A DNA stretch of 58,427 nucleotides. Origin: Planctomycetota bacterium. GTDB lineage: Bacteria > Planctomycetota > JACOTG01 > JAJDCM01. How positions within the stretch are numbered: position 1 is the stretch's first letter; each line of letters begins with the position of its first letter. The notes below the pieces were generated by a model that made no database searches, was not told the origin of the DNA, and saw nothing but the letters and a program-made list of their open reading frames with translations. Shown in pieces: positions 1 to 8,940 of this stretch. The position numbers were made by a program, and so were the translations under genes. The stretch lies in contig JAJDCM010000386.1 in the NCBI GenBank assembly GCA_029260825.1, positions 1-58,427 of the forward strand, given 5' to 3'.

Positions 1-246
1 ACAGACATCTATCGGCAAGAATATGACCTTGAAAACGCCGAAGACATCGCCGAAGTCATCGCTGTGGGTCAGCTTGTGAGCATCGCGTTTGGTGATTTCA
101 GCGACTGCCTACAAACAGCGGACTTCACCCCTCTGGAAGCAGACCTCATGGAGCACAAGTTCTATGCTCCCGGCATCGGCCCTGTCCTCGAAGTGGACCT
201 CATTACCGGCGATCGCCTCGAGCTTGTCGAGATCATCGTCGAGTAG
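1..246 (+). CDS. conserved hypothetical protein, 3' end only
   Basis: The reading frame is open from the first base of the window and ends at TAG 244-246, so only about 81 C-terminal residues are seen. The tail contains W/F-T-P-L-E, an 'HKFYAPGIGPVLEVD' stretch and a final 'TGDRLELVEI'. This pattern is familiar from the end of an uncharacterised family of exported bacterial proteins in which a 'YYAPGVGLV.EVD..TGERVELV' motif closes the chain. No function is assigned. A strong hairpin follows 34 bases downstream. The frame and family resemblance are solid; the role is unknown because the N-terminus lies outside the window. Confidence 0.7.
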   Translation, partial: TDIYRQEYDLENAEDIAEVIAVGQLVSIAFGDFSDCLQTADFTPLEADLMEHKFYAPGIGPVLEVDLITGDRLELVEIIVE

Positions 247-279
247 GACCATCTTTCTTCTTCAGTCTTTCTCTTTCAT

Positions 280-314
280 AGCGCTTCCATGGCAAAACTC
301 ACCATGGAAGCGCT
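280..314 (+). terminator. hairpin after the first gene
   Basis: A perfect 13-bp inverted repeat (AGCGCTTCCATGG at 280-292, complement at 302-314) encloses a 9-base loop, followed by a pyrimidine-rich run. It lies 34 bases after the stop of the first gene, so termination is the simplest reading. The remaining stretch to 562 holds no other gene that I can see. Confidence 0.65.
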
Positions 315-562
315 CTATTCTCTCCCACCAGATCAACGAGAGCTCCACGGCACCCGGACTTTCGATTTCTCCCCATCCCGCCTCAACGAAGATGCGGAGC
401 TTGACTTCAGGATGAGCGATCCTGTCTAATCTGCAGTCCAAGCGCCCCGTCCCCTGACAGAAAAAAACTCTCGCAAAGGTTCAACGTTGCACCGGGGCGT
501 GTGTCGACGCACTTGAACCTTCTGTGCTTAACCCGAGCAGTCAGCCTCCAAAGGAGCAAGCC

Positions 563-934
563 ATGCAACTCGGCAACTTTTCCATCAGCCTGGCCGTAAA
601 AGACCTTGAAACCTCAAGAGCCTTCTATGAGAAGTTCGGTTTCAAAACCTTTGGCGGAGATGCGGCCCAAAACTGGCTAATCCTCAAGAACGGTGACCAC
701 GTCATCGGTCTCTTTCAAGGTATGTTCGAAAAGAACTCCCTGACCTTCAACCCGGGCTGGGACAGCAACGCAACCAAACTCGAGACATTCACCGACGTTC
801 GCGAAATCCAGCGTCAATTGAAAGCACAAGGTGTGCAGCTCATCGCCGAAGCCGACGAAACAACCACCGGACCTGCCAGCTTCGTCGCAATCGATCCGGA
901 CGGGAATCCAATTCTTGTCGATCAGCACGTTTAG
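563..934 (+). CDS. VOC (glyoxalase/bleomycin resistance/dioxygenase) family protein
   Basis: A 123-residue protein. The start is ATG 563, chosen because AAAGGAG sits 7 bases upstream; the frame is open further upstream but without a better signal. The pattern is that of a single VOC module: an N-terminal 'ISLAVKDLETSRAFYEKFGF' strand-helix, a central 'NWLILKNGDHVIGLFQG' strand, and a C-terminal 'FVAIDPDGNPILVDQHV' metal-ligand strand. Family members bind a divalent metal and act as lyases, dioxygenases or drug-binding proteins; nothing here identifies the substrate. It is cytoplasmic, with no signal peptide. A second unrelated VOC protein lies at 5.5 kb. Confidence 0.85.
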   Translation: MQLGNFSISLAVKDLETSRAFYEKFGFKTFGGDAAQNWLILKNGDHVIGLFQGMFEKNSLTFNPGWDSNATKLETFTDVREIQRQLKAQGVQLIAEADETTTGPASFVAIDPDGNPILVDQHV

Positions 935-1003
935 AAGCAGCAGGAAAAACAGCAAGACGCCTGGTTGATCCCATCGATCTCACAACCAAGGAAGATCCAG
1001 CTC

Positions 1004-2299
1004 ATGAAACGACGGTACCGATTCAAATTCATGGGGTGCGGACTGATCATCCCTGTTCTCCTCCTCACACTGGGGGCAAGGGTCCACGCTGATGAGAGCC
1101 ACGAGAACCCATTTCTGAAAAAAGGGAGTCGGCTCGCTATCGTTGGAGACTCGATCACTGAACAGAAACTGTACAGTAAGTTCATTGAGACCTATCTCAC
1201 TGCATGCCGTCCAGAACTCGAGATCGACGTGATTCAGCTGGGCTGGTCAGGTGAGAAGGCACCGGGATTCGAGGCAAGAATGGAGAACGACCTTCTTCCC
1301 TGGAAACCCGACGTGGTCACTCTTTGCTATGGCATGAACGACGGGCTGTATCGCCCATTCGACAGGGGAATCGGCAGGGTCTACGGGACCAGCTTGCGGC
1401 GGATCGTGGAGCACCTCATCGACAAGAGAATGAAGGTGGTCGTAGGTTCTCCGGGAGTGGTCGACACCCACACGTTTCGCTATCTCTCGCCCCAGATCTA
1501 CAACCAGAACCTTGCCCAGCTGAGCTCCATCGCTCGCACCATCGCAAAAGAGTACAAGATGCCCTTTGCGGACGTGAACGGAACCATGCTCCTGGCCATG
1601 CAAAAAGCCAAAAAGGAATACGGCGATGCCTATCATGTGGCGGGCGCCGACGGCGTTCATCCCTGGATCAACGGACAGCTCCTGATGGCCTTTACATTCC
1701 TGAAAGCACTCGGTCTGGATGGAAATCTCGGCGAGATCTCCATCGATTGGACCGGCGAAGCCAACGCTAGCGCCGGTCATGAAGTCCTCTCTGCCAGGCA
1801 AGGAACAGTCGAAATCCTCAGCAACCGCTATCCTTTCTGCATCACAGGCAAAGAAAGAGACCCGGCTGGAATGGCGAGCATCCTTCCCTTTATCCCCTTT
1901 CACGAAGATCTGAACCGGTTCCGCCTGGTCATCACCAACCTTCCCGCATCCAGCTCCAAGGTCAAAGTTCAGTGGGGCTCCTCCCAACGCACCTTCGGAA
2001 AAGACGAGCTCTCCTCCGGGATCAACCTGGCCGAAGCGTTCCCGGTGAACCCGTTTTGCGACGCCTTCGAAAACCTGATGGGAGAAATCGGGAAGAAGCA
2101 GGCATACGAGACAACGATGATCAAGGGCATCGTGACCCACTTTCGAACGCTCAAGCGCGAGTTTGCCGGGGACACCGAGATCCACTCGGCGGTGACTGCC
2201 ATTCGGGGAAGGCTTGCGGCTCGTCATGAACAGCATCGCCAGAGCGTGCACGAGGCAGTTCGTCCCGTCCGCCATACAATCGAGATCTCTGTCCAATAG
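1004..2299 (+). CDS. exported SGNH/GDSL-family hydrolase
   Basis: About 431 residues. ATG 1004 is preferred over an upstream TTG at 965 because AGGAAG lies about 10 bases before it and a signal peptide follows directly (basic MKRRYR, then a hydrophobic core, cleavage near VHA-DE). Block I is 'VGDSITEQ' with the presumed nucleophile Ser50; block III is 'YGMNDG'; block V 'DGVHPW' supplies the Asp/His pair. The family comprises esterases, acetyl-xylan esterases and related hydrolases. The protein should act in the periplasm or outside. The C-terminal third after 'FLKALGLDG' is an extension that I do not recognise. The long opposite-strand frame over this gene is a shadow. Confidence 0.85.
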   Translation: MKRRYRFKFMGCGLIIPVLLLTLGARVHADESHENPFLKKGSRLAIVGDSITEQKLYSKFIETYLTACRPELEIDVIQLGWSGEKAPGFEARMENDLLPWKPDVVTLCYGMNDGLYRPFDRGIGRVYGTSLRRIVEHLIDKRMKVVVGSPGVVDTHTFRYLSPQIYNQNLAQLSSIARTIAKEYKMPFADVNGTMLLAMQKAKKEYGDAYHVAGADGVHPWINGQLLMAFTFLKALGLDGNLGEISIDWTGEANASAGHEVLSARQGTVEILSNRYPFCITGKERDPAGMASILPFIPFHEDLNRFRLVITNLPASSSKVKVQWGSSQRTFGKDELSSGINLAEAFPVNPFCDAFENLMGEIGKKQAYETTMIKGIVTHFRTLKREFAGDTEIHSAVTAIRGRLAARHEQHRQSVHEAVRPVRHTIEISVQ

Positions 2300-2526
2300 A
2301 CTCACACAAGCATCAAAGGCTGTACTTTTGCATAGAATTCTTGATACACGCGATTAGAATAGATCGCTCACAAGGGCCACTCGCAAAAGGTCGGAGCCGA
2401 GAAGATTCGATTCAATCCGAGCTGCTTTTGCTGTCTTCCGGCGGAAGCCGTAGATGGCCCCTATCCATACCCTCCCATCTGTCCGACAGGGTTCGTGGAA
2501 ACTTCCTGCTGCGACTGTGTTCCTGA

Positions 2527-2861
2527 GGTGCTCCGCGCTGCGCTCACGATGACCGCTCCGACGGAGGTGACTGTGCTGCTTTTGACGCACTCCTTGAGTT
2601 CTCCGAGGATCTGTCAGACGCGAACCGGAAGGTCTGGAAGGCGAAGGGCATCGGGTTTTCCTGCAAGACCCAGCCCAATCTGTTTTCCCTTCGCCTGACT
2701 TGTGACGGCACGGCGCAGGTTCCGGGCTGCAAAAGATTCTTCATTCAGATCGATGGAGGCGATAAGCAACCGGTTGATGAATGTTATATCGGGACAAGTT
2801 GGAGTGGGAAACGGGGCAGCTACTACTGGACAAAGAACGGTGCTCAAAGGCGCTCCACCTG
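2527..2861 (+). pseudogene. broken Cys-containing secreted-protein fragment
   Basis: Between two stops this frame reads as protein-like sequence (GGDCAAFDALLEFSEDLSDA, then GIGFSC, FSLRLTCDGT and VPGCKRFFIQID) but has no credible start. A different frame just upstream (about 2495-2530) gives 'TSCCDCVPEVLRA'. Together they resemble the Cys-rich repeat domains of secreted planctomycete proteins (CC...P.vL...T...C.C.D...). I read this as a frameshifted, truncated remnant. It overlaps the next remnant in another frame, so two decayed genes are joined here. The assignment is inference only. The stretch 2300-2480 shows no gene. Confidence 0.35.
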
Positions 2862-3164
2862 ACAGAGCACTACAACAATCATAGCGATTTTTACTATCAT
2901 CATGTTTTCGGAGACAAGGACACCTTCCACCTGGCGTGGCTCAAAACAGAAACTCCCTTTGTCTACCCTCCGCGGCCAACTCGACCAGCCTCGTGGGGAC
3001 TCTTGCAATATTGTCCGGTGACGGGCCGCCCTCTCTTTCAACACCTGGCCGGTCCAGGAAAATGGAGCCTGTACAGCAAGGGAAGCCAGCGGCTGAAGAT
3101 GATTCGTTATGGGGATCGGGTCGAAAGCTACCTGGGGGAGCTGGAGCGAAGATTTCACGCATGA
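2781..3164 (+). pseudogene. C-terminal remnant of a mannosyltransferase-like (Mnn1/PF11051-type) protein
   Basis: The 127-codon frame starts right after an in-frame TGA at 2778 and has no ribosome binding site. Its sequence 'ETGQLLLDKERC', 'FYYHHVFGDKDTFHLAW' and 'GRPLFQH' matches the end of putative mannosyltransferases, where E-S/T-G-Q...DK and GDK-[DE]-TF are hallmark motifs. The N-terminal Rossmann part and the DxD motif are missing upstream, so this is a truncated gene rather than a working enzyme. The family resemblance is from recalled knowledge and is fairly strong; pseudogene status follows from the missing first half. Confidence 0.6.
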
Positions 3165-3365
3165 AGGTCGACCGAAATGAGTATTTCGGGCTATTCCTCG
3201 AGAGAATCCGGTCAAGCTCTGTGGACGCCGTGCCGATGGTCTGAGTATGCGGGATCCTCCTGTCGCCGGCTCGCTGAGTCCCGGCGCCGAATCCGGCCAA
3301 CAAGACGCACACCAAGATGGATCTCACCGAGAAGAGTTGACCCGAAGAGAAACTCGAGGTCCTTC

Positions 3366-5300
3366 ATGGAAAAATACGCTGATCCACCAGCGGAAGAACA
3401 CGCTGACCCACCAATGATCGTCCGACCTACCCGGGCCGGGGGGTTCCTTCGCGCCAACCGTTCGTTTCTTGCCAGGGTCGGCTTCACCGGAGCAGAGCTC
3501 GCGCGCAAGCCGTTTATCGACTGGATCGACGCCGAGACTCGACAGGTCTTTCTTGACGCGATCAAGGGCGGTGATGAGAACTGCCGGGTGCGCCATGTGA
3601 CGAGCGACGGCGCCTCACTCCTGCTGGATCTACGGATACGGGACCAGGGAGAGGGCCCCTTCATACTCGGTCGGTGCGTCGAAACTTGCGCGGCAACAGC
3701 GTCTCGGGACGAGCCCGATGTCGAGGCCACCGTCAAGAGCACCTTGCACAAGATCGCCGAGATCGTTGAGGAGCAAAACCCTGGCCACAAATGCTCCATC
3801 CTCCTTGTCTCCCACGGCCGATTCGTCAAGGGAGCCGGTCCGAGCCTTCCTGACGACTACAATGACGCGATCGACGGCTATGCGATTGGACCCACCGTTG
3901 GAGCATGTGGTACTGCGATCTACTGGAATGTCCCGGTGATCGTCGAGGACATTCAGAAAGACCCACTGTGGGCTCCCTTTGCCGAGCTCGCCAAGAAGGC
4001 CGGCGTGGCAGCGTGCTGGTCGCATCCGTTCGCCGCCAGGGGTGGGCGTGTTCTTGGAGCCCTTGCACTCTACAGTCCGGAGCCTAGCGCGCCGACCGCA
4101 GAACAGATCAGCACACTCCGCGCTGCGGCGCAAATGACCGGCCTTGCCGTCGAACGCGGACGCGCCGAAGAAGAACTTCGAAGTGCAAATCAGGTCAAGG
4201 CACGGTTCATGGCAAACATGAGCCACGAGATACGAACGCCGTTGAACGCACTCATCGGGATCACCGATTCTCTTCAGGACGTTCAAGAGACTGATCCTCA
4301 TGGTGCGATCGGCTTGCTAAAAGAGTCGGGCGAACAACTGCTGGAGCTGTTGACCGGCGTACTACAACTGACAGAAGCACAGGATCGTAGACAGCATGGA
4401 AAAGTCGTCGACCTACCAGCCTGCTGCCGCGCAATCTATGAGCCGCTTGAAGCCACCGCCCGCCAAAAAGGGCTGCAGGTCGAATACGCGGTATCGAAGG
4501 ACGTGCCACGGTGGGCATACCTCGACGAATGGGCCTTCGAACGTGCTCTGAGGTTGTTGGTCCACAATGCGGTGAAGTTCACCGACAGCGGGACGGTGAC
4601 AGTCGCCATCGAATTCGAAGACCACAAGCTGCGCGTTCGGATCACCGACACAGGTTGTGGCATCGGCCTTGATCAGTTGAGTGAGCTGCGCGAGCCCTTT
4701 GTTCAGGGCGATCTGTCGACCACAAAGAAGTACGCGGGCTTCGGCCTGGGACTTGCCCTGAGCGACCAGTGCCTGAACGCCTTGGGAGGAGAGCTGGAGT
4801 TTTCCGCCAACGAACCACGAGGAACAATGGTCAGCTTCAGTTTCCCCATCAGCCTCGCGACGGCTCCGGTCGAGGCAAGTCAAAGCTCAACACCTGTCAA
4901 TCGAGAGCCGACGCAGCTTCCCGTGCTCGTCGTCGAAGACAACCCTCTCAACAGTAAGGTCATCGGGAGGATCTTGGAACGATCAGGCTATGGCTGTCAT
5001 CTCACCAAGAACGGAGAGGAAGCACTGCAAGCAATCAACAAGAACTCCTACTGCTGTATCCTGATGGACTGCCAGATGCCGGTCATGGATGGGTACGAAG
5101 CGACGCGACGCATCCGACAAATGGAAGAGAAGACCGGCGAGCACATCCCCATCATCGCTGTGACCGCCAATGCGTTGGCCGACGATCGAGATCTGTGCCT
5201 ACAGGCAGGAATGGATCACTACCTGAAGAAGCCGGTGCGCAGACAAGAAATCGTGGTCGCGCTGGAAGAATACGTCGGTAGACCCCGTCCCGTTTCCTGA
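3366..5300 (+). CDS. hybrid sensor histidine kinase (PAS-GAF-HisKA-HATPase-REC)
   Basis: About 644 residues. The open frame extends up to 3177, but that part is Arg-rich and not protein-like; ATG 3366 has GAGG 7 bases upstream and begins the recognisable protein. Order: a PAS-like segment (about 16-110), a GAF domain (about 120-265, with 'ACGTAIYWNVPVIVEDI'), HisKA with phospho-acceptor His287 in 'MANMSHEIRTPLNAL', HATPase_c with N box 'LLVHNAVKF', G1 'DTGCGIG' and G2 'GFGLGLAL', then a receiver with Asp568 in 'LMDCQMPVMDG', T/S in 'AVTANAL' and Lys in 'LKKP'. All catalytic motifs are intact. No membrane segment is seen, so it is a cytosolic sensor. No response-regulator partner lies next to it. 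Confidence 0.92.
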   Translation: MEKYADPPAEEHADPPMIVRPTRAGGFLRANRSFLARVGFTGAELARKPFIDWIDAETRQVFLDAIKGGDENCRVRHVTSDGASLLLDLRIRDQGEGPFILGRCVETCAATASRDEPDVEATVKSTLHKIAEIVEEQNPGHKCSILLVSHGRFVKGAGPSLPDDYNDAIDGYAIGPTVGACGTAIYWNVPVIVEDIQKDPLWAPFAELAKKAGVAACWSHPFAARGGRVLGALALYSPEPSAPTAEQISTLRAAAQMTGLAVERGRAEEELRSANQVKARFMANMSHEIRTPLNALIGITDSLQDVQETDPHGAIGLLKESGEQLLELLTGVLQLTEAQDRRQHGKVVDLPACCRAIYEPLEATARQKGLQVEYAVSKDVPRWAYLDEWAFERALRLLVHNAVKFTDSGTVTVAIEFEDHKLRVRITDTGCGIGLDQLSELREPFVQGDLSTTKKYAGFGLGLALSDQCLNALGGELEFSANEPRGTMVSFSFPISLATAPVEASQSSTPVNREPTQLPVLVVEDNPLNSKVIGRILERSGYGCHLTKNGEEALQAINKNSYCCILMDCQMPVMDGYEATRRIRQMEEKTGEHIPIIAVTANALADDRDLCLQAGMDHYLKKPVRRQEIVVALEEYVGRPRPVS

Positions 5301-5453
5301 GGAAGAATCCCCTCAGCGACGAGCCGTGCCGGTTGCGGGATCCTAACCGTCGAATCGACGCCCTCGGCCTGGTTGCCGGCCCCCTCCGTCCCGTAATAGT
5401 CTGAGCGCCCGGTCGAACCGGTCTTCTTGGTTGCACCAGTAGCACAGCCAATT

Positions 5454-5840
5454 TTACGGCTGAGGCTGACCGATGCAATAGCACAGACCATCTGGCGCAA
5501 CGACAAAAAACACCCGATAAGAAACTTCACCGTAGCGGTCAATTCGAAACCCAGCGTCTTCCCGCCCCAGACCATTCGACCGAAGTTCCTCAAATGCAGC
5601 CTCGACATCATCAACCTCGAAGAAGCACCCTTCTTGAGCTGGATCGCCGCCATTCTCTGCAAGGCCGATCTGGACGTCATCGCGGCCAAGAATAATCGTA
5701 TTTGCGGGGTCTTCACCACGCGAAACAACATGAAATCCCATCACCGTCTCATAAAAAGGAACCGCCTCATCGGCGTTCGCTACTGGTAAGTTCATCGCGT
5801 CGGCGGCGTACGGCGCTGCCCTTACAAACCTCGATGCCAT
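5454..5840 (-). CDS. VOC family protein
   Basis: 128 residues. One VOC module is visible: 'NLPVANADEAVPFYETVMGF', 'IILGRDDVQIGLAENGGDP', 'FFEVDDVEAAFEELRSNG' and a closing 'FFVVAPDGLCYCIGQP'. The closing strand has Cys-Tyr-Cys-Ile rather than the usual Glu ligand, so metal binding may be altered. Cytoplasmic, convergent with the histidine kinase. The substrate is not predictable; glyoxalase-like or resistance-protein roles are typical of the family. Confidence 0.85.
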   Translation of the reverse strand: MASRFVRAAPYAADAMNLPVANADEAVPFYETVMGFHVVSRGEDPANTIILGRDDVQIGLAENGGDPAQEGCFFEVDDVEAAFEELRSNGLGREDAGFRIDRYGEVSYRVFFVVAPDGLCYCIGQPQP

Positions 5841-6018
5841 GTCGGTCTACCTCGCAAGATCCATTCAGATGGAAAGTGGAACCAGGACTGAAGTGTGGTG
5901 CTTGGCCAAAGTATGGTATTAATCGGAAGAATTGACTACCTTGGGGCCCAACAAATTCCACCTGAGAACTTGTTCGCCGCCCGACCTGGCAAAAGCATGA
6001 GAAGGCCCAACCACATCC

Positions 6019-6531
6019 ATGAAAAGCTCGCAATCCCAATTACCGTCGTCCGGCGACCCCGAATCACCACCCGTCCAAAAGAAATTTTTTCATTTCTGGC
6101 GATGCTTCTGGCTTGCATTCCTCGTTGTCTCACTCTCCTACGCTTGGTACAGCTTCTACGTCCCCTCCAATAGCGTCGCCTGGGCCGACAACTACAATGC
6201 TGCCCAACAGCAAGCTGTCCAGGCTGGCAAGCCCATGATCCTCTTCTTCACTGGTAAGTTGTGTGTTCCCTGTCGGATCATGAAACGGAACGTTTGGGCA
6301 GATCAGCAGGTGACGGATACCGTCAATGCAACGTTCATCCCGGTGGCGATTTACGTGGATGACCCCGAAGCAGCCGCAGCGATGAGTCGCTATGGTGTCG
6401 GTGCTCCGCCCACAACGATCGTCACTGATCCAAGAGGGAATGTACTCCAACAGAAACAAGGTGGAATGGACAAGGCTGAGTTCCTCGAACTGCTGGGGGC
6501 ATGGATTCCAATGCCAGTAGAGCAGAGCTAA
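6019..6531 (+). CDS. membrane-anchored thioredoxin-fold protein (CxxC)
   Basis: 170 residues. One N-terminal transmembrane segment (about residues 30-48, 'FWLAFLVVSLSYAWYSFYV') places the rest outside the cytoplasmic membrane. The thioredoxin-like domain carries 'ILFFTGKLCVPCRIMKRNVW', giving a C-V-P-C redox motif, and the cis-Pro loop 'VGAPPTTIVTDPRGNVL'. This resembles DsbD-gamma/thiol:disulfide interchange and Thioredoxin_7-type proteins, which reduce or oxidise envelope thiols. The start has no strong Shine-Dalgarno. No DsbD-type membrane electron donor is adjacent. Confidence 0.85.
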   Translation: MKSSQSQLPSSGDPESPPVQKKFFHFWRCFWLAFLVVSLSYAWYSFYVPSNSVAWADNYNAAQQQAVQAGKPMILFFTGKLCVPCRIMKRNVWADQQVTDTVNATFIPVAIYVDDPEAAAAMSRYGVGAPPTTIVTDPRGNVLQQKQGGMDKAEFLELLGAWIPMPVEQS

Positions 6532-6540
6532 TTGCTACTT

Positions 6541-6651
6541 GTCGGCATTGACATTCCAGAGAAAAGTGGCCGAGTCTTCGACCGTCTCTTCTGGGTCATC
6601 CTCTCCAAGATCTTGGGATTTGGAGGGGTCGTGAAAGCTTGGCGGCCCTAA
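6541..6651 (+). mobile_element. possible scrap of an integrase-core transposase
   Basis: This short open stretch reads 'EKSGRVFDRLFWVILSKIL' before a stop. It lines up with 'RIDRIFWVFLSRIF' in the transposase copy at 53.1 kb and with 'RIDRTFWVFLSKVF' in the copy at 57.4 kb, but is more diverged. If correct it is a remnant of about 30 codons. The similarity is short, so confidence is low. Confidence 0.35.
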
Positions 6652-6804
6652 GGTTCCTCCTTCTCTCGCCTTGCGGCGGGCCAGGGACGGTTGTGACAAG
6701 ACCGTTACACAGGCGATCTTGCCCCGAGCTTATGATGCAACGTCAAGTTGGACCCGTTATTCAACTCATCATGCTAGCTGGCAACTCTCATCTCACAGAA
6801 GCCC

Positions 6805-8940
6805 ATGAAATTGACCTTCCTCTCAGGGATCGCCCTGCTACTGAGCCTTGCCGGGGCCACGCTCGCCCAAGAGAACCAAGAGCTCGGTCGGATGTGGACC
6901 TTCGAGAATCCACCTCTCGACTACTTTGAGACGGAATACGGGTTCAAACCCGACCAGGAGTGGTTGGATTCCCTTCGGCTCGGCTCCCTGCGCGTCGGTG
7001 GCGAAGACGCCATGACCAGCCTCGGCTCAGCATCCTTCGTTTCGCCAAATGGCTTGATCCTGACAAGCACCCGATGCGCGCGTGATGCGGTCGCAAGGAC
7101 TCGACCGGGAGATCTCGACATGATCAACACCGGATTCGTCGCCGCAACGCTGGAACACGAGATCCGGCTGCGGTCAAGTCGAACCGAGTGGCTGACCGCC
7201 GCGCAGCTCAACAAGATCACGAACATCACCGACAAGGTCAACAAAGGTGTTCTCCCAACCGACATCGAGACCCAGGTCAAGGCAAAGCGCGAGGCAAACA
7301 AGCAGACGATTCTCGACGCTGCCAGGAAGGCCAATCCAGAACTCATGCCGCAAATCGTGAGCTTCTACCACGGCGGCATTTTCCAGCTCTACCAACACAG
7401 GGTGTACAACGACCTTCGCCTGGTGTGCATTCCGCACCTGCAAACCGCGCATTTCGGCGGTGATCCGGACAACTTCACCTATCCGCGCTACTGCATCGAT
7501 TTCGCTTTTCTGCGCGCGTACGAGGACGGCAAGCCCGTGGACACAACGAAGCTTTACTTCAAGTGGAAATCGGGCGGTGCATTGAGGGACGAACTCGTCT
7601 TCGTGTCCGGCAACCCCGGCACGACGAACCGATTATTCACCAGGGCACAGATGGAGTTCGAGCGGGACATGAGGATCCCTATCAAAATCGAACAGTTCAC
7701 GAACGCGTTACGCATCTGGGAGGAGAACCCGTCTTCGAGCTATGCCTGGGTCCGGACTCGGATCCTCGAGCTGGAAAACGGTCAGAAGGCGGCGCGCGGG
7801 AACCTGCATGGTCTCAACGACGCGAAGTTGATGGCGCCGAAAACCGCAGCGGAGAAGAAGTTCAAGGGACGCGTGATGGCAGACAAAAACCTCGCCGAGA
7901 AGTACGGCAACATCTGGGACCGGATCGCCAGCGTGGCCAACGAGCGACGGCCGCACGAGGCCCGGGAACGATTTTACTCAACCGGCGGCCTCGCCCTTCT
8001 CGATGCAGCAATCAACACGGTGCAATCGTGCGAGCCCGCCGAAACCGAGGAGCATCGAAACAAAGCCCAAAAGACGTTGAATCGTTGGGGCGATCCACTG
8101 TCAGACAACGTATATGGGAGAGTTTTCTTCGTAGACCATGTCGACCGCGCCCGTGGTTGGCTGAGCAAAGACGACCCCTTCATCTCGAAGGCGCTTGGCG
8201 GCAAGAGCGGAGGGGAATTCTTGAACGCCATCTACGGGGACAGCCGATTCATCTCTGGATCTCCAGAGTCCGCCATGACGGACAGCGGTTTCCGCAGTCT
8301 AGCCGCCTACGCGGGAAAACGTGACGCTCTCGTCAAATCGGGTTGGAAGGCGATCCAGGCGAGCGAGGATCCGGCGATCGTCTTCGCGCGCGAACTCGTC
8401 ATTCTGATGCGGGAGAACAAGAAGGTCGGCGATGACCTCATCGCTACGGAAGAAGCCCTCGGTGCTGAGATCGGTCGCGCATTGCTCGACTGCTACGGCA
8501 CGAACGTCAGTCCTGATGCGACGACGACGCTTCGATTCACGGACGGTGTCGTCAAGGGCTACCCCTCAAACGGCACGGTCGCGCCGCACCGCACGACGTT
8601 TTACGGGCTCTACGCACGCAACGCTGAGTTCGATAACGAGTACCCCTTCAACCTCCCGAAGATCTGGCGGGGCCGAAAGAATGAGATCGACATGACAAAG
8701 TCCGTCAACTTCGTCAGCACGAACGACATCACCGACGGCAACGCAGGAAGTGTCGTCGTCAACAAGGCGCTCGAAGTCGTCGGGTTGATCGTCGATGGAA
8801 ACATCGAATCACTTCACAACGATTTCGTGTTCAAGGACGACGTGCCCCGCGCCGTCTCGGTCCATGTCGACGGAATCATGGAAGCACTGGTGAAGATCTA
8901 CGACGCCCATCGTGTCGCCAAGGAACTCACCGGCAAATAG
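6805..8940 (+). CDS. S46-family dipeptidyl-peptidase-like protein, catalytic residues lost
   Basis: 711 residues with an N-terminal signal peptide (cleavage near ATLA-QE), so it is periplasmic or exported. Length and order match the S46 family (DPP7/DPP11): early 'MWTFENPPLDYFE', 'FGGDPDNFTYPRYCIDFAFLR' with the triad Asp at 232, 'VFVSGNPGTTNR', and a C-terminal 'VGLIVDGNIESL'. The usual 'TNHHC' block is replaced by 'TSTRC' (Arg90 where the catalytic His is expected). The nucleophile block 'GNSGSPV' is 'GNAGSVV' (Ala647 for Ser). Both codons are clear in the DNA. The rest of the protein is well kept and in one frame, which suggests a maintained pseudo-peptidase with a binding or structural role rather than simple decay. 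Confidence 0.88.
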   Translation: MKLTFLSGIALLLSLAGATLAQENQELGRMWTFENPPLDYFETEYGFKPDQEWLDSLRLGSLRVGGEDAMTSLGSASFVSPNGLILTSTRCARDAVARTRPGDLDMINTGFVAATLEHEIRLRSSRTEWLTAAQLNKITNITDKVNKGVLPTDIETQVKAKREANKQTILDAARKANPELMPQIVSFYHGGIFQLYQHRVYNDLRLVCIPHLQTAHFGGDPDNFTYPRYCIDFAFLRAYEDGKPVDTTKLYFKWKSGGALRDELVFVSGNPGTTNRLFTRAQMEFERDMRIPIKIEQFTNALRIWEENPSSSYAWVRTRILELENGQKAARGNLHGLNDAKLMAPKTAAEKKFKGRVMADKNLAEKYGNIWDRIASVANERRPHEARERFYSTGGLALLDAAINTVQSCEPAETEEHRNKAQKTLNRWGDPLSDNVYGRVFFVDHVDRARGWLSKDDPFISKALGGKSGGEFLNAIYGDSRFISGSPESAMTDSGFRSLAAYAGKRDALVKSGWKAIQASEDPAIVFARELVILMRENKKVGDDLIATEEALGAEIGRALLDCYGTNVSPDATTTLRFTDGVVKGYPSNGTVAPHRTTFYGLYARNAEFDNEYPFNLPKIWRGRKNEIDMTKSVNFVSTNDITDGNAGSVVVNKALEVVGLIVDGNIESLHNDFVFKDDVPRAVSVHVDGIMEALVKIYDAHRVAKELTGK

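Noticed and set aside
1247..2305. 352-codon minus-strand frame over the SGNH hydrolase
   Set aside because: The plus-strand frame carries all SGNH blocks and a signal peptide; the antisense frame shows none.
3177..3365. 63-codon N-terminal extension of the hybrid histidine kinase
   Set aside because: Arg/Ser/Trp-rich, not protein-like; ATG 3366 has a binding site and begins the recognisable sequence.
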